From Casuarius casuarius (taxonomy: Eukaryota; Chordata; Aves; Casuariiformes; Casuariidae), in assembly GCA_003342895.1 (NCBI GenBank), contig PTFA01000028.1, forward strand, positions 3,389,581 to 3,453,580: a stretch of 64,000 bases of DNA, given 5' to 3'. Of this stretch, positions 38,290-50,055 are shown piece after piece. Position numbers and translations under genes: made by a program. The notes below the pieces were generated by a model. That model was not told the DNA's origin. It made no database searches and saw nothing but the letters and a program-made list of their open reading frames with translations. Position 1 is the stretch's first letter, and each line of letters opens with the position of its first letter.

Positions 38290-39125
38290 TTCTGGAGTGC
38301 TACAAAACAAATTAAGACTGCTGTTTGTGGAGATCAGCTACAGAAGTTGGTCGGCTTACAGCACCCATCAGTCCCACCACAGAAGCGCTACATGAAAAAG
38401 AGCACTGGCTGCAAAGTGTCTGACTTCAGCCATCAGTGTTGTTATGTCAAGACAAATTCTCCTGTGCTAATCGTCCCTGCAGCTGATTAGGCTGTGTACC
38501 TCCTAACAGGGTGGCTTTCTCCAAGTAACAGAGAATTCACAGACAAATATCTAACCAGTAACATACAGCAAGTAAGTTATTACTTACGAGGATGCCAGAC
38601 TAAACAATTAATGGAAGAAGTAATGGCTCGAAAGATTTCTGTCTGGAGAAGGAAACCAGGGAAAGATCTCAAGCTACACCATGGGAAGAAAGGACTGAAG
38701 GAAACTATGCAGCACTAAGTTTTTTTTTATAATAAATTACATATACACATGAACCAAACTTTCTCCCCCAAAGCCCACTGTACTGCCACTCTAGCAAAAT
38801 GTCCTGCACAGCCAAGTCGAGGGGCCGCAGTCCGAAGGAACTTGTAGCAACAATCAAAAATCTGTAGCCTCCTGAACCACATCAATCTGATGCTTCTCCC
38901 TCCCACTACATCAACTACATTAGCAATGTAGGAGCTGATCCAAAGTCTACACAAGACAGTAGGAGTCTTTCTATTAACGTCAAAGGATCAGTTCCACAAT
39001 AACAAGTCTGGAATGGATATTGCCCCTAAGATGAATTAAGAAAACAGTTAACCACTTCCACCCAAGCAGGTGCTGCAAATGGAGGAACACTGATCGTTAC
39101 AGCAAGCAGACTGTTATTCTGTTTT
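38290..39125. other. Unannotated noncoding stretch
   Basis: A 74-codon Lys-rich frame at 38494-38718 and minus-strand frames are present without a recognisable domain. No repeat is recognised. Confidence 0.4.
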
Positions 39126-39134
39126 TTCTGTGCA

Positions 39135-39315
39135 TGGGAAAGAAGATACCGTGGACAAGCTACAAGCTGTGTGGTGAAACACCTACACAACACCCTGCAG
39201 AGTCAGACTGAATGCCATTGCTGACTGAGAAATTCAGAATCCCAAATACCTTGAGACGTGTCTTCAGGGCCTACCACAGGGATGCACATTCAGTTAGCCC
39301 TTTTGCTTATTCATT
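39135..39315 (+). repeat. Possible decayed reverse-transcriptase fragment
   Basis: One frame reads DTVDK at about 39150, then RVRLNAIAD, a stop, and then LQGLPQGCTFS, a stop, and PFCLFIA. This order resembles the FDTVD box, the RVRLNG strand and the GxxQGCxLSPLLF box of non-LTR reverse transcriptases, with shortened spacing. The wording QGC rather than QGSV suggests a lineage other than CR1. With two stops in 60 codons, chance cannot be excluded. Confidence 0.3.
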
Positions 39316-39485
39316 GCCTTTGTTACTGCGTCTGCTGAAAATCATTTTTGAGACATGCACACCACAGAGCAAGACGAACTAGTACAGCAAGATCACTAGA
39401 AGCCCTGCTGAAGTTAAGTATCTTTAGTTTCTTGTTATTTCCAGGCAGTAGATGTGGTGTGTGGCAGAGCTAGGGTGAAGGTCGG
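39316..39485. other. Short unannotated gap
   Basis: Nothing is recognised between the possible RT fragment and the MIR-like fragment. Confidence 0.4.
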
Positions 39486-39585
39486 GAGAGAGCATTATCT
39501 CTCTGTGGAAATATCTCTGCCTTCTTTACATCTAGTTTTATGCATCTGTATGATGCAAATAATGAACTGGTCAATAGCCTTAGGA
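39486..39585 (-). repeat. MIR-like SINE fragment, antisense
   Basis: Plus-strand agttttatgcatctgtatga followed by tgcaaataatgaactg resembles the reverse complement of the MIR core and centre (agtttcctcatctgtaaaat followed by gaggataataatactg). Only moderate similarity, from remembered consensus. Confidence 0.35.
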
Positions 39586-40240
39586 AAATCAATTCCTAGG
39601 TGTAAAACAATGTCAGCGCAGGCCTTGTGGTATACACACTTTACAATGAAGCAGTCAGATTTGCCATGTAAGCACCGGCCTTAATAAACAGACAAGCTCC
39701 AAATTTATCCATTTGTTCCACATTGCAGATATTTCCAGTCCAAAAATGCTTACACGGCTTCAAGGAAAACTGGTTTCCAAATAAAAGTGTCTTTGTCACT
39801 AATTATCCCAACCACCCTGAGAAGTTCTCAAAATCTGGAGAGTCATTAGTGTAACTGGGTAAAACAGGATAAGCTCTGGCCATAACAGAACTGTTAATGC
39901 ATAAAGGATAAGACTTAGTTTTGCCATCTGAAGACTACATTATTTACTATGGTTGGAAGTAGGTCAAGTGCCCTCAGGAAATAGCTATTTGGTTCTCACT
40001 GAGAAGTAATCTGATACTCACACATCTCCAGCCTTATTAAAACCTCAGTATGAGGCAAAGTAGAGGATGTCAGCCTAGTTTCTTGTTGCATTGAAAGAAC
40101 AAGGGATGATGTTTGAAAGGAAAGGGTTTATTATTTTCAAGCATATACTCATGCAAATCACACTGCCAGTGAATCACATGCAGAGCTGTTTAATTTCCCA
40201 GCAGCGCATACAAGACCCACAGTGTGAGGAAATAATACAG
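39586..40240. other. Unannotated noncoding stretch
   Basis: No gene or repeat is recognised. Confidence 0.5.
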
Positions 40241-40249
40241 CTGCTAGAG

Positions 40250-40345
40250 GGTTGATCTTGCAAGGTGCTATGCACTGTAAGGCCATGCAAGATCTTAAGT
40301 GCGTGCTTAATTTTAAGGACTTGAGCAATCCTCGTCATTATTTTT
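40250..40345 (+). repeat. Ancient amniote interspersed repeat fragment
   Basis: The strings ttgatcttgcaaggtgctat, and then ttaagtgcgtgcttaatttt followed by aaggacttgagcaatcc, match an old repeat seen throughout turtle, crocodile and bird DNA (tgatcctgcaaggtgctgag; cacgtgcttaactttaagca; gtgagtagtccc). Its class is not known to me. Confidence 0.5.
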
Positions 40346-42360
40346 TCAATAGAAGCACTTGCTTACCCAGTTGGCTGAGAATGGGATGAGATAGAGGATA
40401 TAAAGAGAAACATCCCTGCATGCTAATGAAAATGGTGAACACCGTGGAGGAATCTAAAAGGGATTTTCACAGATGGCAGTGTCAGACCTTCAAGTTTTGC
40501 CTCTCCAGCTAAAACTGATAATATCTATCAAGCATATGTCCTGTCCTGGGCCCTGCTTTTTTATTATTATTATTCCTTACTACAATAGTTGATTTCCTTT
40601 GAGGAGAGTTGGGCGATGGGGGTTAGATGAATTATGTGACTAGGGTTTGGTGTATATTTCATGAGAGGCTGAGAATTAGGCCAAGTGGGCTTCGTGCTGT
40701 AGATTTTTTTTGGCTTGACAAATGGAATAAAAATGATGTGGCCTCCATTCCTCCAGTTTCAAACAGGGGCAAAACTCCTTACTTTGCATTGAGATTTAAC
40801 ACAGAATTTATGTCATGCTCATGAGAAAACAAATTCCTGCAGCAGAAGCAACATGAAGCACTTCCTTCCAAAGATTCATGCAGCTTTTAATATTTCAGAA
40901 CATAAACATTGTACTAAAATTTAGAAGAAGGTTACAGGAGAGGCAGACAGACAGAATAAAAGGGAGTCATTGCCTCAAAGAGCAGCTACAGCAGCGATTC
41001 TCACCTTCCCATAGCACACTACCAACCTGCCTTGCTTCATTTAGCTTGCTCTGAATCCCATCTAAGAAACCGAGCATCCTGCACACTGATCATTTGGGCC
41101 CTGGCACACTGCCATGAGGATGCTGACTGATGACACACAGGTCTTGTATCTCACCCATTAAAACTGGCTTCATTCTTTCCCGCATGCCCCCAGAGGGAAA
41201 GGCCTCCATGGATGGCAGATGGAGTTAGCCAGCGGGGATCTCCAGGACAAGTGGCTCCGATCTAGCATACCCGACACACAGATCTAGCCTGTACCTTTCC
41301 TACAGAGCACCAGCAACCATCTCAAACCAGCAGTGAGGACAAGAGAGCATCCCCATGGCACGCAGTGGGGAGTTGCGACCTGCCCTGCCCCGGGGGATCT
41401 GCAAGCACAGCCCTCCCCCTGGGCACAGGCAGGCTGATCACTGCACCATGTCTCTGCAAGTGAGGAAAGCACATCTGTTATATCTAAACCTAGCTCATTA
41501 AATGTTATTTCCATTTTACAGCCCCATTGGACAAGATGCTCATGTTGAACCAGAGCGACGTGCCAATGCCAGAGAGGGGATTAGCACCAGAGCACAGGGG
41601 TGGAGCGTGCTTGGCTCCCACCCTGTCCTCTGACCACATCTCATTCTGGTACGAAGACTCTTTCTTGTCAGGCAACCTCCAAGGGGAAAAGAAAAAAACA
41701 ACTAAAACTCAACAGGTTTCAAAACAGCTTGTGCTGCCTGTCAAAGCCTTGGACATGTCCCCAAGTGCCAAGCCAAGGCTCTTCTTAGCAGCTTTTGTTG
41801 GAAACAATTAACATTTCAACTTTATCTTTTCTCTTCTTTCAGACAGCTACGAAAAGATTGTCAAAAATAACAATACTAGCATTCACTGGGGCTGGCTCAC
41901 TCCTGCTCAGTCTGAGCCTTCGCCAGTACATGCCTTTGCTGGGAAAGGACAGCCTGAAAAGTTTGAGGAGTTTATTTCTCCTTAGCTTGACACCCGTAAT
42001 GTCAGGAGAAAAATTCAACAGTGAGGTGGAAAGCAGGCCAGAGTGAGAGCAATGGAACTGCACAGTCAATGCAAAGGGACCAGGAAACAAACTAAATGGC
42101 TTTCAAATAGCACATTAAGCCTGATTTCCAGCAATAATGCTTTTCACCATATTAATGCAAGAAGCCTTCAGGTAGGGGTCAGCCCTGCCTGCAGCTGGCA
42201 CACCACACCGCTCCCAAGGAGCGTGGTGAATCAATGAACCTGTTGTTCTTGAGCTGGGGTCAAGAAAGGTGAAAGGAAGATAGGAAAACCAGGGTGCCCA
42301 ATTCATCCTTGACCCCACAGAGTCACTGGTGAGTGTGAACATGGAAACTGTATTCATCTC
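40346..42360. other. Unannotated noncoding stretch
   Basis: No gene is recognised. A TTA trinucleotide run of about 16 bases lies at 40560-40576. Frames of 60 to 94 codons on both strands around 41.3-42.2 kb have no domain. Confidence 0.45.
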
Positions 42361-42364
42361 ACTG

Positions 42365-42468
42365 GTTGGGGCCAGATTCTCCTCATGCTTATGATAATAT
42401 AAATCAGAAATAAATCAGTGATTTCAAGTGAGTTATGCCAATGGGAGAGGGGAATCAGGCCTTCTGCT
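42365..42468 (+). repeat. Ancient amniote interspersed repeat fragment
   Basis: It begins ttggggccagattctcctca, continues through taaatcagaaataaatcagt and ggagaggg, and ends gaatcaggcc. The same order appears in an old repeat of reptile and bird genomes (gggccaaattctcctctcag; gtaaatcaggagtaactcca; gtgagaatcaggccc). The two arms are partly complementary, so the source element may have been an inverted-repeat type. Confidence 0.55.
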
Positions 42469-42894
42469 TTGTCTTTATGTTCTCTAGATTACTCATGCCC
42501 TGAAGAAATGAGGAAAGCACACAATCTAATTCTAAACCCCTGGCTTAAAATTAGGCCCACTAAGTCAACCACAGCTGGAAGATAAGTATCAGATCCTCAG
42601 CAGGCCAGTGTGACACAAATCTTTTCTTAAGAGCCTGGAACCTTAAGTCTATAATGATTGCAGGCTATGGCTGTTAATAAACTCCTGTGGTATTCAGAGT
42701 GCCACTGATATCCAGATAAAGAATTAGCTCTCTTCAGCGAGCTCTGTAAGTGCCTATTGCCATGTAGATTTGCAATCCCTTGTAGAATTAGTCCCTATTT
42801 TGCCTGCTGAAGTGGCAGTCAAGTTTGGTTTGCATGCATAAAAAGGCTGATTCTCAAAGCCAGCCTTTGTTCTCTGTGGCTCTGCTGCGGCCAC

Positions 42895-42956
42895 GGATGC
42901 CAGGCTCGTCACCAAGACCAGGGCAGGATGCCAGGCTCATCGCCAAGACCAGGGCA
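42895..42956. repeat. 31-base tandem duplication
   Basis: Two head-to-tail copies (42895-42925 and 42926-42956), each beginning ggatgccaggctc and ending aagaccagggca, differ at only two positions. The near identity suggests a recent duplication, probably polymorphic within the species. Confidence 0.9.
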
Positions 42957-43491
42957 GCCTCTCAGGGACAGGATCCCTTTGTGCTCATGCCTCCGGTGCC
43001 ACATCCACTGAGTTGTGAATGCCCGATGTAGATTGTGAAGTCTTCTCATCATTGCCAGGGGACACTCAACATCTGCAGCATCCTGCAAGGAGTGACAATG
43101 TTCTTAGTTACTCTATCGGGAAAGTATTCTTGTGCAGGTGTCTAATTTCTGTGGCTCCCATCATTGCAATAGTTTGGCATGGTCTAACAACAGGAAGGAA
43201 ATTGATACAAATCTGAGCTTTGGGCTCTGCAGACCTACCAAGCGGAACAAATGACAAAAACAGAACTCTTCTCTGAGAACATCCTGCCATCAATCCACAA
43301 GAATTCAGATTTGGGGATGGACATTTTGAGTCTCTTAGCTTGGGTCAAATATCTGACAGGAAGGGCATATAAGGAAAAGATCCCTGTCTCTAGCAGTGGG
43401 ATCTCAGTCATCTGAACATTTTATCACCTTGTAGCTTAATCGAAGTTTATTCAGTAGCTGCTAGTGCAGGCACATGTTCTTCAGAGATACA

Positions 43492-43632
43492 ATGATTTCA
43501 GTGCTTTTACTTGAAAATCAGCATTTTGAAAAAACTGAAGACAACCCTTTTAAAGCATATGGCCTGAACAAAGCTTGCAACAACCACAGCCACAAGAAAG
43601 CAGAGGCACCAGTTTCATCCGTGTTCAGGTAA
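43492..43632 (+). other. 46-codon frame ending at a perfect splice donor
   Basis: The frame begins MISVLLLENQ and ends VSSVFR before TAA 43630-43632. A perfect donor (TTCAG then gtaagt, GT at 43629-43630) sits at its end, and a possible acceptor (tgttcttcag) lies just before its ATG. No family is recognised. A perfect nine-base donor is expected about once per 128 kb of strand, so chance remains likely. Confidence 0.15.
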
Positions 43633-44560
43633 GTCACTCTGATGAGCACGTTCCCGGAGCCTGACTCTCTGCAATACAAGTTGCTCTGGAAAGCAAAGAG
43701 GAAGCCAGTACAGAAACTTGGATTAAGGTACGAAATGCAGCCAGTAGCCCATGCAACTCAGAAGGCTGGCAGTGTGTTGTGCCAGAGCTGGAGCTGCTCA
43801 GGGGACTTCTCCAGAGGAGGCAGCAATACTGCTGCTACTGGCAAAGTGACAAGACCCTGAAAAATTACAGAAGTGCTGCCCTCAAGAGTAATGACTGCAA
43901 CCTTTGGGCCAGATGCATACACTAAATAAGAGTCTGGCAGCAGATGCAGATGCAGCAAGATCCCAGGGTTGTAACCTTTTCTGGCAACAGGCAACGTACA
44001 GCGGTGTAGAAAGAGTTATACCAAATAAAGACCTGTGAGTATACATACATATGGCTGCTTGGATCGAAGCAAATGGGTTAACTTCACTCCTTGGAGGGAG
44101 GGCAGGGAAAGGCAGCCAACTTATAGCAGGGAAAATCATTAGCATACAAATAGATTTTAGTGCAACAAGGACATCTTCTGAGAGGTATTAAATAATGTTG
44201 AACACAGCAGAGTTATGCATAGCTCCCATTTACTGAACTGAACACACTCATCTGAACTACTGCCTATTAGCTGAAATGAAATGAAAATCACGAAATCTTG
44301 AGTTTTGTTAAATGGTTAAAATGGCAAATTATATAGGAAGTGACTGGGAAACTTATTGAATAATGGTATGGGTAGTTATTTTATATTATCAAACACTGGT
44401 ACAAATAAGCAGATACAGAAACTGTGTCTCAGTTCCCTACAGACATAAATCAAGAGTGGCCTAAATGAATAGCTGAGATTTCAGGTTGGTAATCAAATTA
44501 TAAAAAGAATTTACAGATCAGTCCAGGTGGAAATTAAATGTTTCAAGTTTTATCTCAACA

Positions 44561-44602
44561 CCACAACAACCACCACAACAACAAAACTAGAACAACAAAA
44601 AA
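44561..44602. repeat. CAA/CCA-rich simple repeat
   Basis: Interrupted units of caacaaccaccacaacaaca form a short trinucleotide-like array, followed by a short A run. Confidence 0.75.
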
Positions 44603-46285
44603 GATCCTATTGAAGGCATTTAGCAAAAAGCAATGAAAATGAACGGCTAGTCTTAGGCCCCATTTACTAAACCAGTGAGGTGGAACAAGTCTCTCTAATT
44701 AATCAATAACCCAGAGGGTAGGGAATTCACTCCTGATTTCCATCTCCCTGAATAATGTTTCAAATGGTATTCAGTGGGGGAGGAGACGTAACACATATAT
44801 AGGGTTGCTCTCGTTTATCCTGCTGATGTTCCATTTTGCTATAAAATACTTAAATACTCAGAAACCAAAGGGAAGGAAAATGAGTTCTATAATTTCATGA
44901 TAAATTGGATGCCCCCTGAGAGGTAGGATATAGGCTTCCATCTTAATTTCAAGGAATGTTTTCTACAGAGTGAAAAAACATGCACAGTGGAGACTTAGAG
45001 TGAAACAGAAGTAGTTTGAAGAAAGAGCCTGCAGCTCCAGGGGAGAGGACATCCTCCTAAAGGCGAGGTAATGTCGGGGTTTGAATTCCAAGTTCCCATA
45101 TGATAGACAAACGCTCCAAATGCTATCTGTTGAATAAAAAAGAGGTTCCAACACCCATCCTAGCTCACAAGTGCCTTCAGGAAAAATTCACCCTGAAGAA
45201 TTTAACTTGAATCCACAAATACAGATTCTAGTGGAGCCAACAGATCTGCAGCGGCACAAAACTGATCAGTCACACTGGAAAATGAGGCCTTCCATCCACT
45301 AAAGAGATTTTACAGCTGAGGTTGACATGCTCTTGGAGCCATGCTGTTTCTCCATTTTCTCCTGACGGAGTCTCCTGGGTTATACAGGGGGAAGATTTGC
45401 CCTTCTACTATTCTTTCTGATGTTCCCTGACTCGCTGGCTCAGTAGTAAATATTTGGTCACTTTTGAGGACTGGAATACCAGTCTGGAAGCACAATTATA
45501 GGAACTCTCATACTTCACTGTGGAGGAGAATCCAGCCACAAGATGTAGACTAGTGATGTGAATCTTGGGGCAGGCATCAATGTCTAATACCCAGTAGTAG
45601 GAAGATGAGTGTCACGGGTAACATCTTAAAGACTAACGAATAGGCATATTAAATGCATCCTTTTCCCTCACATTAAAGATTCCTGCAAAGATTCCTTTCC
45701 ATAGTATATATCTTGATTAGTAGGAGGACTAGTACCTACTAATTCTACTTTTGTCATGTAGTATCTAGATTCCCTTTGGTATCCAGAAGTCAGCTGAACT
45801 CCTTGGAAAATTGAGGCCCTCGCTGATTTCATCTAGTTTTTAGGACTGTGCTCAAACTCTGAGGGCACCAGAGGAGGTTCGGACATGAGGTTAACATAAT
45901 ACGATTTTGAACAGCATCGCTCTGAGTTAAGTGAATTAGTAAGATGCTCCAGGCTGTATTTGAGGGGAGCTCTGCTAAGAGGGTTACCTTATCTCCCCTC
46001 TGAGGTACATTCAGAACTGATCGACCTCTGATCCTGTTAAATCACCAGTCTGGGGCTTTGACCTGGAACATTTTCCTCATTCTTTTCACTGTAGTCAGTT
46101 CCCATTCTCTCTATGGTCAGTGAGATCTGGGATCTAAGAGCACCAGGACATCTAGATCCAGCCAAGAGACTATCTAGCACCATGTATTATCTCTGACACA
46201 AGCCACTGTTTTATGGAATTAGCAAGACAAATACAGTTCTCATTATGCCCTGTATTAACCCAGTGTATCATTAGCATGTGCTTGG
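44603..46285. other. Unannotated stretch, weak SINE-like segment
   Basis: No gene is recognised. Near 45070-45135, cggggtttgaattccaagtt and later aaacgctccaaatgctat loosely resemble the RNA-polymerase-III B-box-like and 3' segments of MIR-type SINEs. I regard this as weak. Confidence 0.35.
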
Positions 46286-46289
46286 GACT

Positions 46290-47275
46290 TCCTAAGCCAG
46301 AGATGCCCTCTTTTTGAACCTTTCTCCCTTTAATTTGTCCAGTCACTATCTTAACCTATTTACACCTTTGGCATCCACAGAAGCTGTCAGCAACAAATTC
46401 TATAATTATTTACACATACTGTGAAAAAAAATACTACTTCAGTTTGTTTTAAACCAATTGCTTGAGAGTTGTTTTCCATATTGGCTGTACTTCATATTTT
46501 CAACACTGGATTTCATCTGTCACTTCACTGTCCAGTCACTCACCTCAGACCCTCAGGACCACATAATAATTTTGTATCATCTGCTAATTTTGTCACCTCA
46601 CTGTTCTCCCTCCTTTCAGATCATGCTGAACAGGGCAGATCTCATCACAGACCCCTGCAGAATTCCACTGGTGACCTCCATTTCCATTGGGAAAAGCAGC
46701 CTTTTATTCCTCCTGTATTTTAACCAACCATGCATTCCTGAAAGGACCGTTTCTTTTCTGCCATGGCAGTTTAGTAACCTTGAGCTTTTGAAAATCCAGT
46801 TTTCTTGAAAATACACACGTACCATTTTACATGCTCACTGACTCCTTCGAAGAACCCTAATGGCTCACAAGGCATGACTTCCCCTTCTAAAAGTGACACT
46901 GAGTCTTCTCATACACATCCATGTTCTCTAATTATATTCTCTATTACAGTATCTACTTTGTTCATGACTGAAGTCAGAGTTAGGGTTTTATAGTTGCCTA
47001 GATTCCTCCCAGAAGCCCTGTTTAAAAGCTAGTGTCACACTCAGTTAACCTCCAATCATCTGGTATAAAGCTAGTGTAAGGTTAAAAGCTCCGAGTAGCA
47101 GTTCAATAATTTCATATCCAAGCACTTACAGAACTCTTTGGTCAATACAGTCTAATCCTGGTGGCTTGTCAATATTCATCTCATCATTTTCTCATTCTAA
47201 TTTTATTATCACTTCTAACTTGAAAATTTTGATCAAGATTCAGACTTTCCAACATAAAGGTCCACAAATTCAGTC
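46290..47275 (-). repeat. CR1-like LINE, minus strand, internally deleted
   Basis: An old 5'-truncated LINE read on the minus strand. From 46676 down to 46616 the translation gives TSGILQGSV-ALFSMI, the box usually written SGVPQGSVLGPVLFNIF. From 46591 to 46571 it gives LADDTK, the catalytic FADDTKL box. At 46322-46460 the protein end appears, with NLLLTASVDAKGVNR close to NSLPxDVVDAKGVNR. Between 46460 and 46470 the order jumps from this C-terminus to the region just after FADDTKL, so several hundred bases of the RT thumb are missing. Upstream RT sequence runs to about 47275. This lineage is older and different from the CR1 at 31.4-32.3 kb. Many stops show it is dead. Confidence 0.85.
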
Positions 47276-49385
47276 ACTGGGGTTGACCTAATACAAGTGG
47301 CAAAAACGCACACTTCTAATGTAACTATAGGCAACTCATTCTGTCCACAGATCTCTTATTTAGTAAAAAGATTAATAACAGCTCCTTGTTCCCACTTCTG
47401 GTCATCTTAGATTGTTCAGAGTAAACGCGCCTGCAAAAATGCTTTGTACGCAATGAGGCTCTACCCTCAGCGAGGGTATCTAAGCCATTCAGTAACACCA
47501 GCCATAAATAATTCCAGTAATGCAACACCATTACATTAGTCAAAGGTGACCTGACATCCCTTTTTGGCTGGAACAGGCCAGGACTATTGGGACTGTCGTA
47601 GTCTCCTGTCAAAAATCTATTTGGATGTTATTTTGCCCTGGACTTTTGCCTGACAGGATTTTTTTTCCTGTCTCCATCCCAAGCCAGAGCTCTGGAAAAA
47701 AGCCTGAGGTAATCACACTGAAATCTTTTCATCCTGTTCACAACCTAGTCTGCAGTTAGCAAAAAGCTTGTGTCTATTTGGAAAGTTTGGCTTTACCATG
47801 GAATTTAGGAACCTGCTACCTTTGGCTCAGGAAGGAGCCTCTGAATGAGGTAGAGGACGTCTCACAGGACACATGTACCCGCTACAGTCCACGCTCCCCT
47901 GCACCCCAGTTTTCTCTTAACACAAAGCTGGTGACTCTAAAGAAGCCCAGATGACTTCCTTGATTGCCATTCACAGGGAGAATTTATTGCAACACCAGTG
48001 TGTTTCCTGAGCACTGTGGATACCCACCCAGAGCTCACTGCCTAGATGCCCATGACAGCAGGATTCAGTGTGGTATCCCCAAATGGGAACAACATACATT
48101 ATCTATTTTCTGTGCATAAAGCAACCTGCTTTAGGTAAAGTTGAAGCATGCTGAGCTAAAATTGCTGTAAAAAGCATACTGAAGAATAGCTATTCTGAAA
48201 CAAGATTGCTTTAAAGCCCATTTAGTTTTCAACTGGAGCCAGTAGGTCCTACTGAGAGAATGACACAGCCCATGTAAGAGTAACAGAACCGAGCTCTAGA
48301 GTCATGGACAGAGGCCTCCCAAAGGCAACCCCAGAGACAAATACACCTCAGCTTGCATTTACAAATAGGCAAGGAGTGCAAATGAAAGTGCAAAGCCATG
48401 CATCAAGCAAGCCATGCATCAAAAGGGAGGCACCTGAAAGCGTGGGAAATGTAGTTCCTACTGACTACATAGGTTAGTTGCTACTGCTGGGACTAAATGA
48501 CTTTGAAAAGTAGTGTCATGTGTTTGCAACCAGACTTGCCAAACTTGTACATGCATCTGTAGCCTAAGCAGGTTTTCACTTAATGAGGTGCCTATTTCCA
48601 CAAAAATACAGACGCTGCAGTAATGCAAAACAAGATCATCAAGGCTGGAGAGGAGCGTGCCTATTGCTGCCACACATGCACCAAAGAAGCTGAAGGGATG
48701 CTGCAGGGCTGTGGCCAGTGAACTGACTGCCAGGGCACAGAGAGGGTGAGAGCAGGGCAGCCACAGCACGCTGCAATGCTCCCTTTCATTGCAACAACAC
48801 TGGCAGCATTTGCGCTCCCTGCAGCAGCTAGGGCAGAGGGATAGCGGCGACATGAGGCTGCGATAGGTCTAGGATAAACCAGTACAGCCTCACTGGTCAC
48901 TGCAAATGAGAATCTGGCCAAATACATGCATCAACTTGGCAGGTCTTCGCAACCTCTAAATTTCACAGGTGCATTTCCACAGACTGCTTCGGCCTTAGAA
49001 AGGCTGTTTACCTGCATCGGCATTAAGGAGGAAGTCCAGACAGCAATTAAAACAGAAAATTATCAAATATATGCCAGCCAGAACTCTGGGCCTTTCTTGT
49101 GTCTAATGGGTCAGTAGGGTTTTCCCCAGCACACTGGTGCTTTTGCTGCTAGGAGGAATGCAGCAGAAAGAATAACCGTTCTGTTTGTTGAGGAAACCCA
49201 GAGGCCAAGAATACTCATGCAATCAGGGCTGTGCTGGGGCCACTGTTTACTAGAGATGGTAGGAAAGCAATTTAAGGAATTTTCAAGTGACATAAACAGG
49301 CATGGCCAGATCCAGGCCCCTTTCAGGGTGAGATCCAACACCCGTGACAAAAGCGCTCAGGAGCTGCATAGCAAATGAGCCCGTT
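47276..49385. other. Unannotated noncoding stretch
   Basis: No gene is recognised. Contains a 16-base tandem duplication at 48393-48424. The 131-codon minus-strand frame (48458-48853) is Cys/Ser/Leu-rich, has no domain and is overlapped by another minus-strand frame. Confidence 0.45.
48393..48424. repeat. 16-base tandem duplication
   Basis: aagccatgcatcaagc is followed directly by aagccatgcatcaaaa. A small slippage-type duplication with no other context. Confidence 0.8.
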
Positions 49386-49387
49386 TT

Positions 49388-49475
49388 TCTCTACTGACTA
49401 CATCAGGAGCAACTCCATCAAATTCTGTTATGCCTCCTAAGGTTATGTGTGAATGTGAGAGCAGGATGAGACCAT
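49388..49475 (+). repeat. Ancient amniote interspersed repeat fragment
   Basis: acatcaggagcaactccatc followed by aaattctgttatgcc and gtgaatgtgagagcagg fits the old repeat seen at 42365 (aaatcaggagtaactccatt; gtcaatggagttacacc). Strongly diverged. Confidence 0.4.
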
Positions 49476-50040
49476 TTGTGTTTGAAACTCCTAAATAAAT
49501 CTATTTTTCTTTGTAGCAAGGAAAAACTCCTAAGAGGTGGTCGCCCTTCCCACAACATAAATCAAGCAAGAAGTGCAACTATGTCTATTTTCTTAGATCT
49601 GAGAATCATTTTGGAGGCACCGATTTGTGCCTCCGCTCGGCACAGTGCTACAGTTATCTTTGTCTAAAAACCATCAGCTCTGCCCACATGCCCAGCCAAC
49701 ATTCATAGGAAAATTTTTCTGCCGAGCAACGCTGAATTTTTATGGCCCAGACATAAGTGCAAGTCGCTAAAGCAGAGGCACGTGGATAGTGCTGTAACTA
49801 TGGCTATTTATTAACAGTCTTGAGAGCTGAAACATGCCATTTTTAAAGCACTTTCATGCTTAGAGGAAAAAAGTTCTCAACATAGCAATTCCTCTTTTCA
49901 CTAATACTTTTCTTGCTTTAATTTATGTACTTCCCTACCGAGAGCTCATTTCTTTCTATAGCCTCTCCTTGTGCTCTCCCAGCTCTCTGCGCCCTCCTTA
50001 ACTCCTGGCGTTTCACAGTCTCTTCCCGGTAGACCCTCTA
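49476..50040. other. Unannotated noncoding stretch
   Basis: No gene or repeat is recognised. The last 100 bases, before the TATA-like motif, are pyrimidine-rich. Confidence 0.4.
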
Positions 50041-50047
50041 AGTGTGC

Positions 50048-50055
50048 TATAAAAG
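50048..50055 (+). promoter_or_regulatory. TATA-box-like motif
   Basis: TATAAAAG followed by CGG is a textbook core-promoter match, lying at the upstream edge of a GC-richer block (50.05-50.9 kb). A start site would be expected near 50078-50085. The first downstream ATG (50126) opens only a 22-codon frame. Motif matches of this length occur by chance, and no transcript is known to me. Confidence 0.25.

Larger units (their letters stand above)
42469..44555. other. Unannotated stretch with two local structures
   Basis: No gene or named transposon. It contains the 31-base tandem duplication at 42895-42956 and a 46-codon frame with a perfect splice donor at 43492-43632. Near 42640-42790 the sequence is AT-rich and site-dense and could be a conserved element. 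Confidence 0.45.

Noticed and set aside
45000..45140. tRNA-like B-box (ggggtttgaattcc)
   Set aside because: No A-box or cloverleaf can be drawn upstream; at best an eroded SINE.
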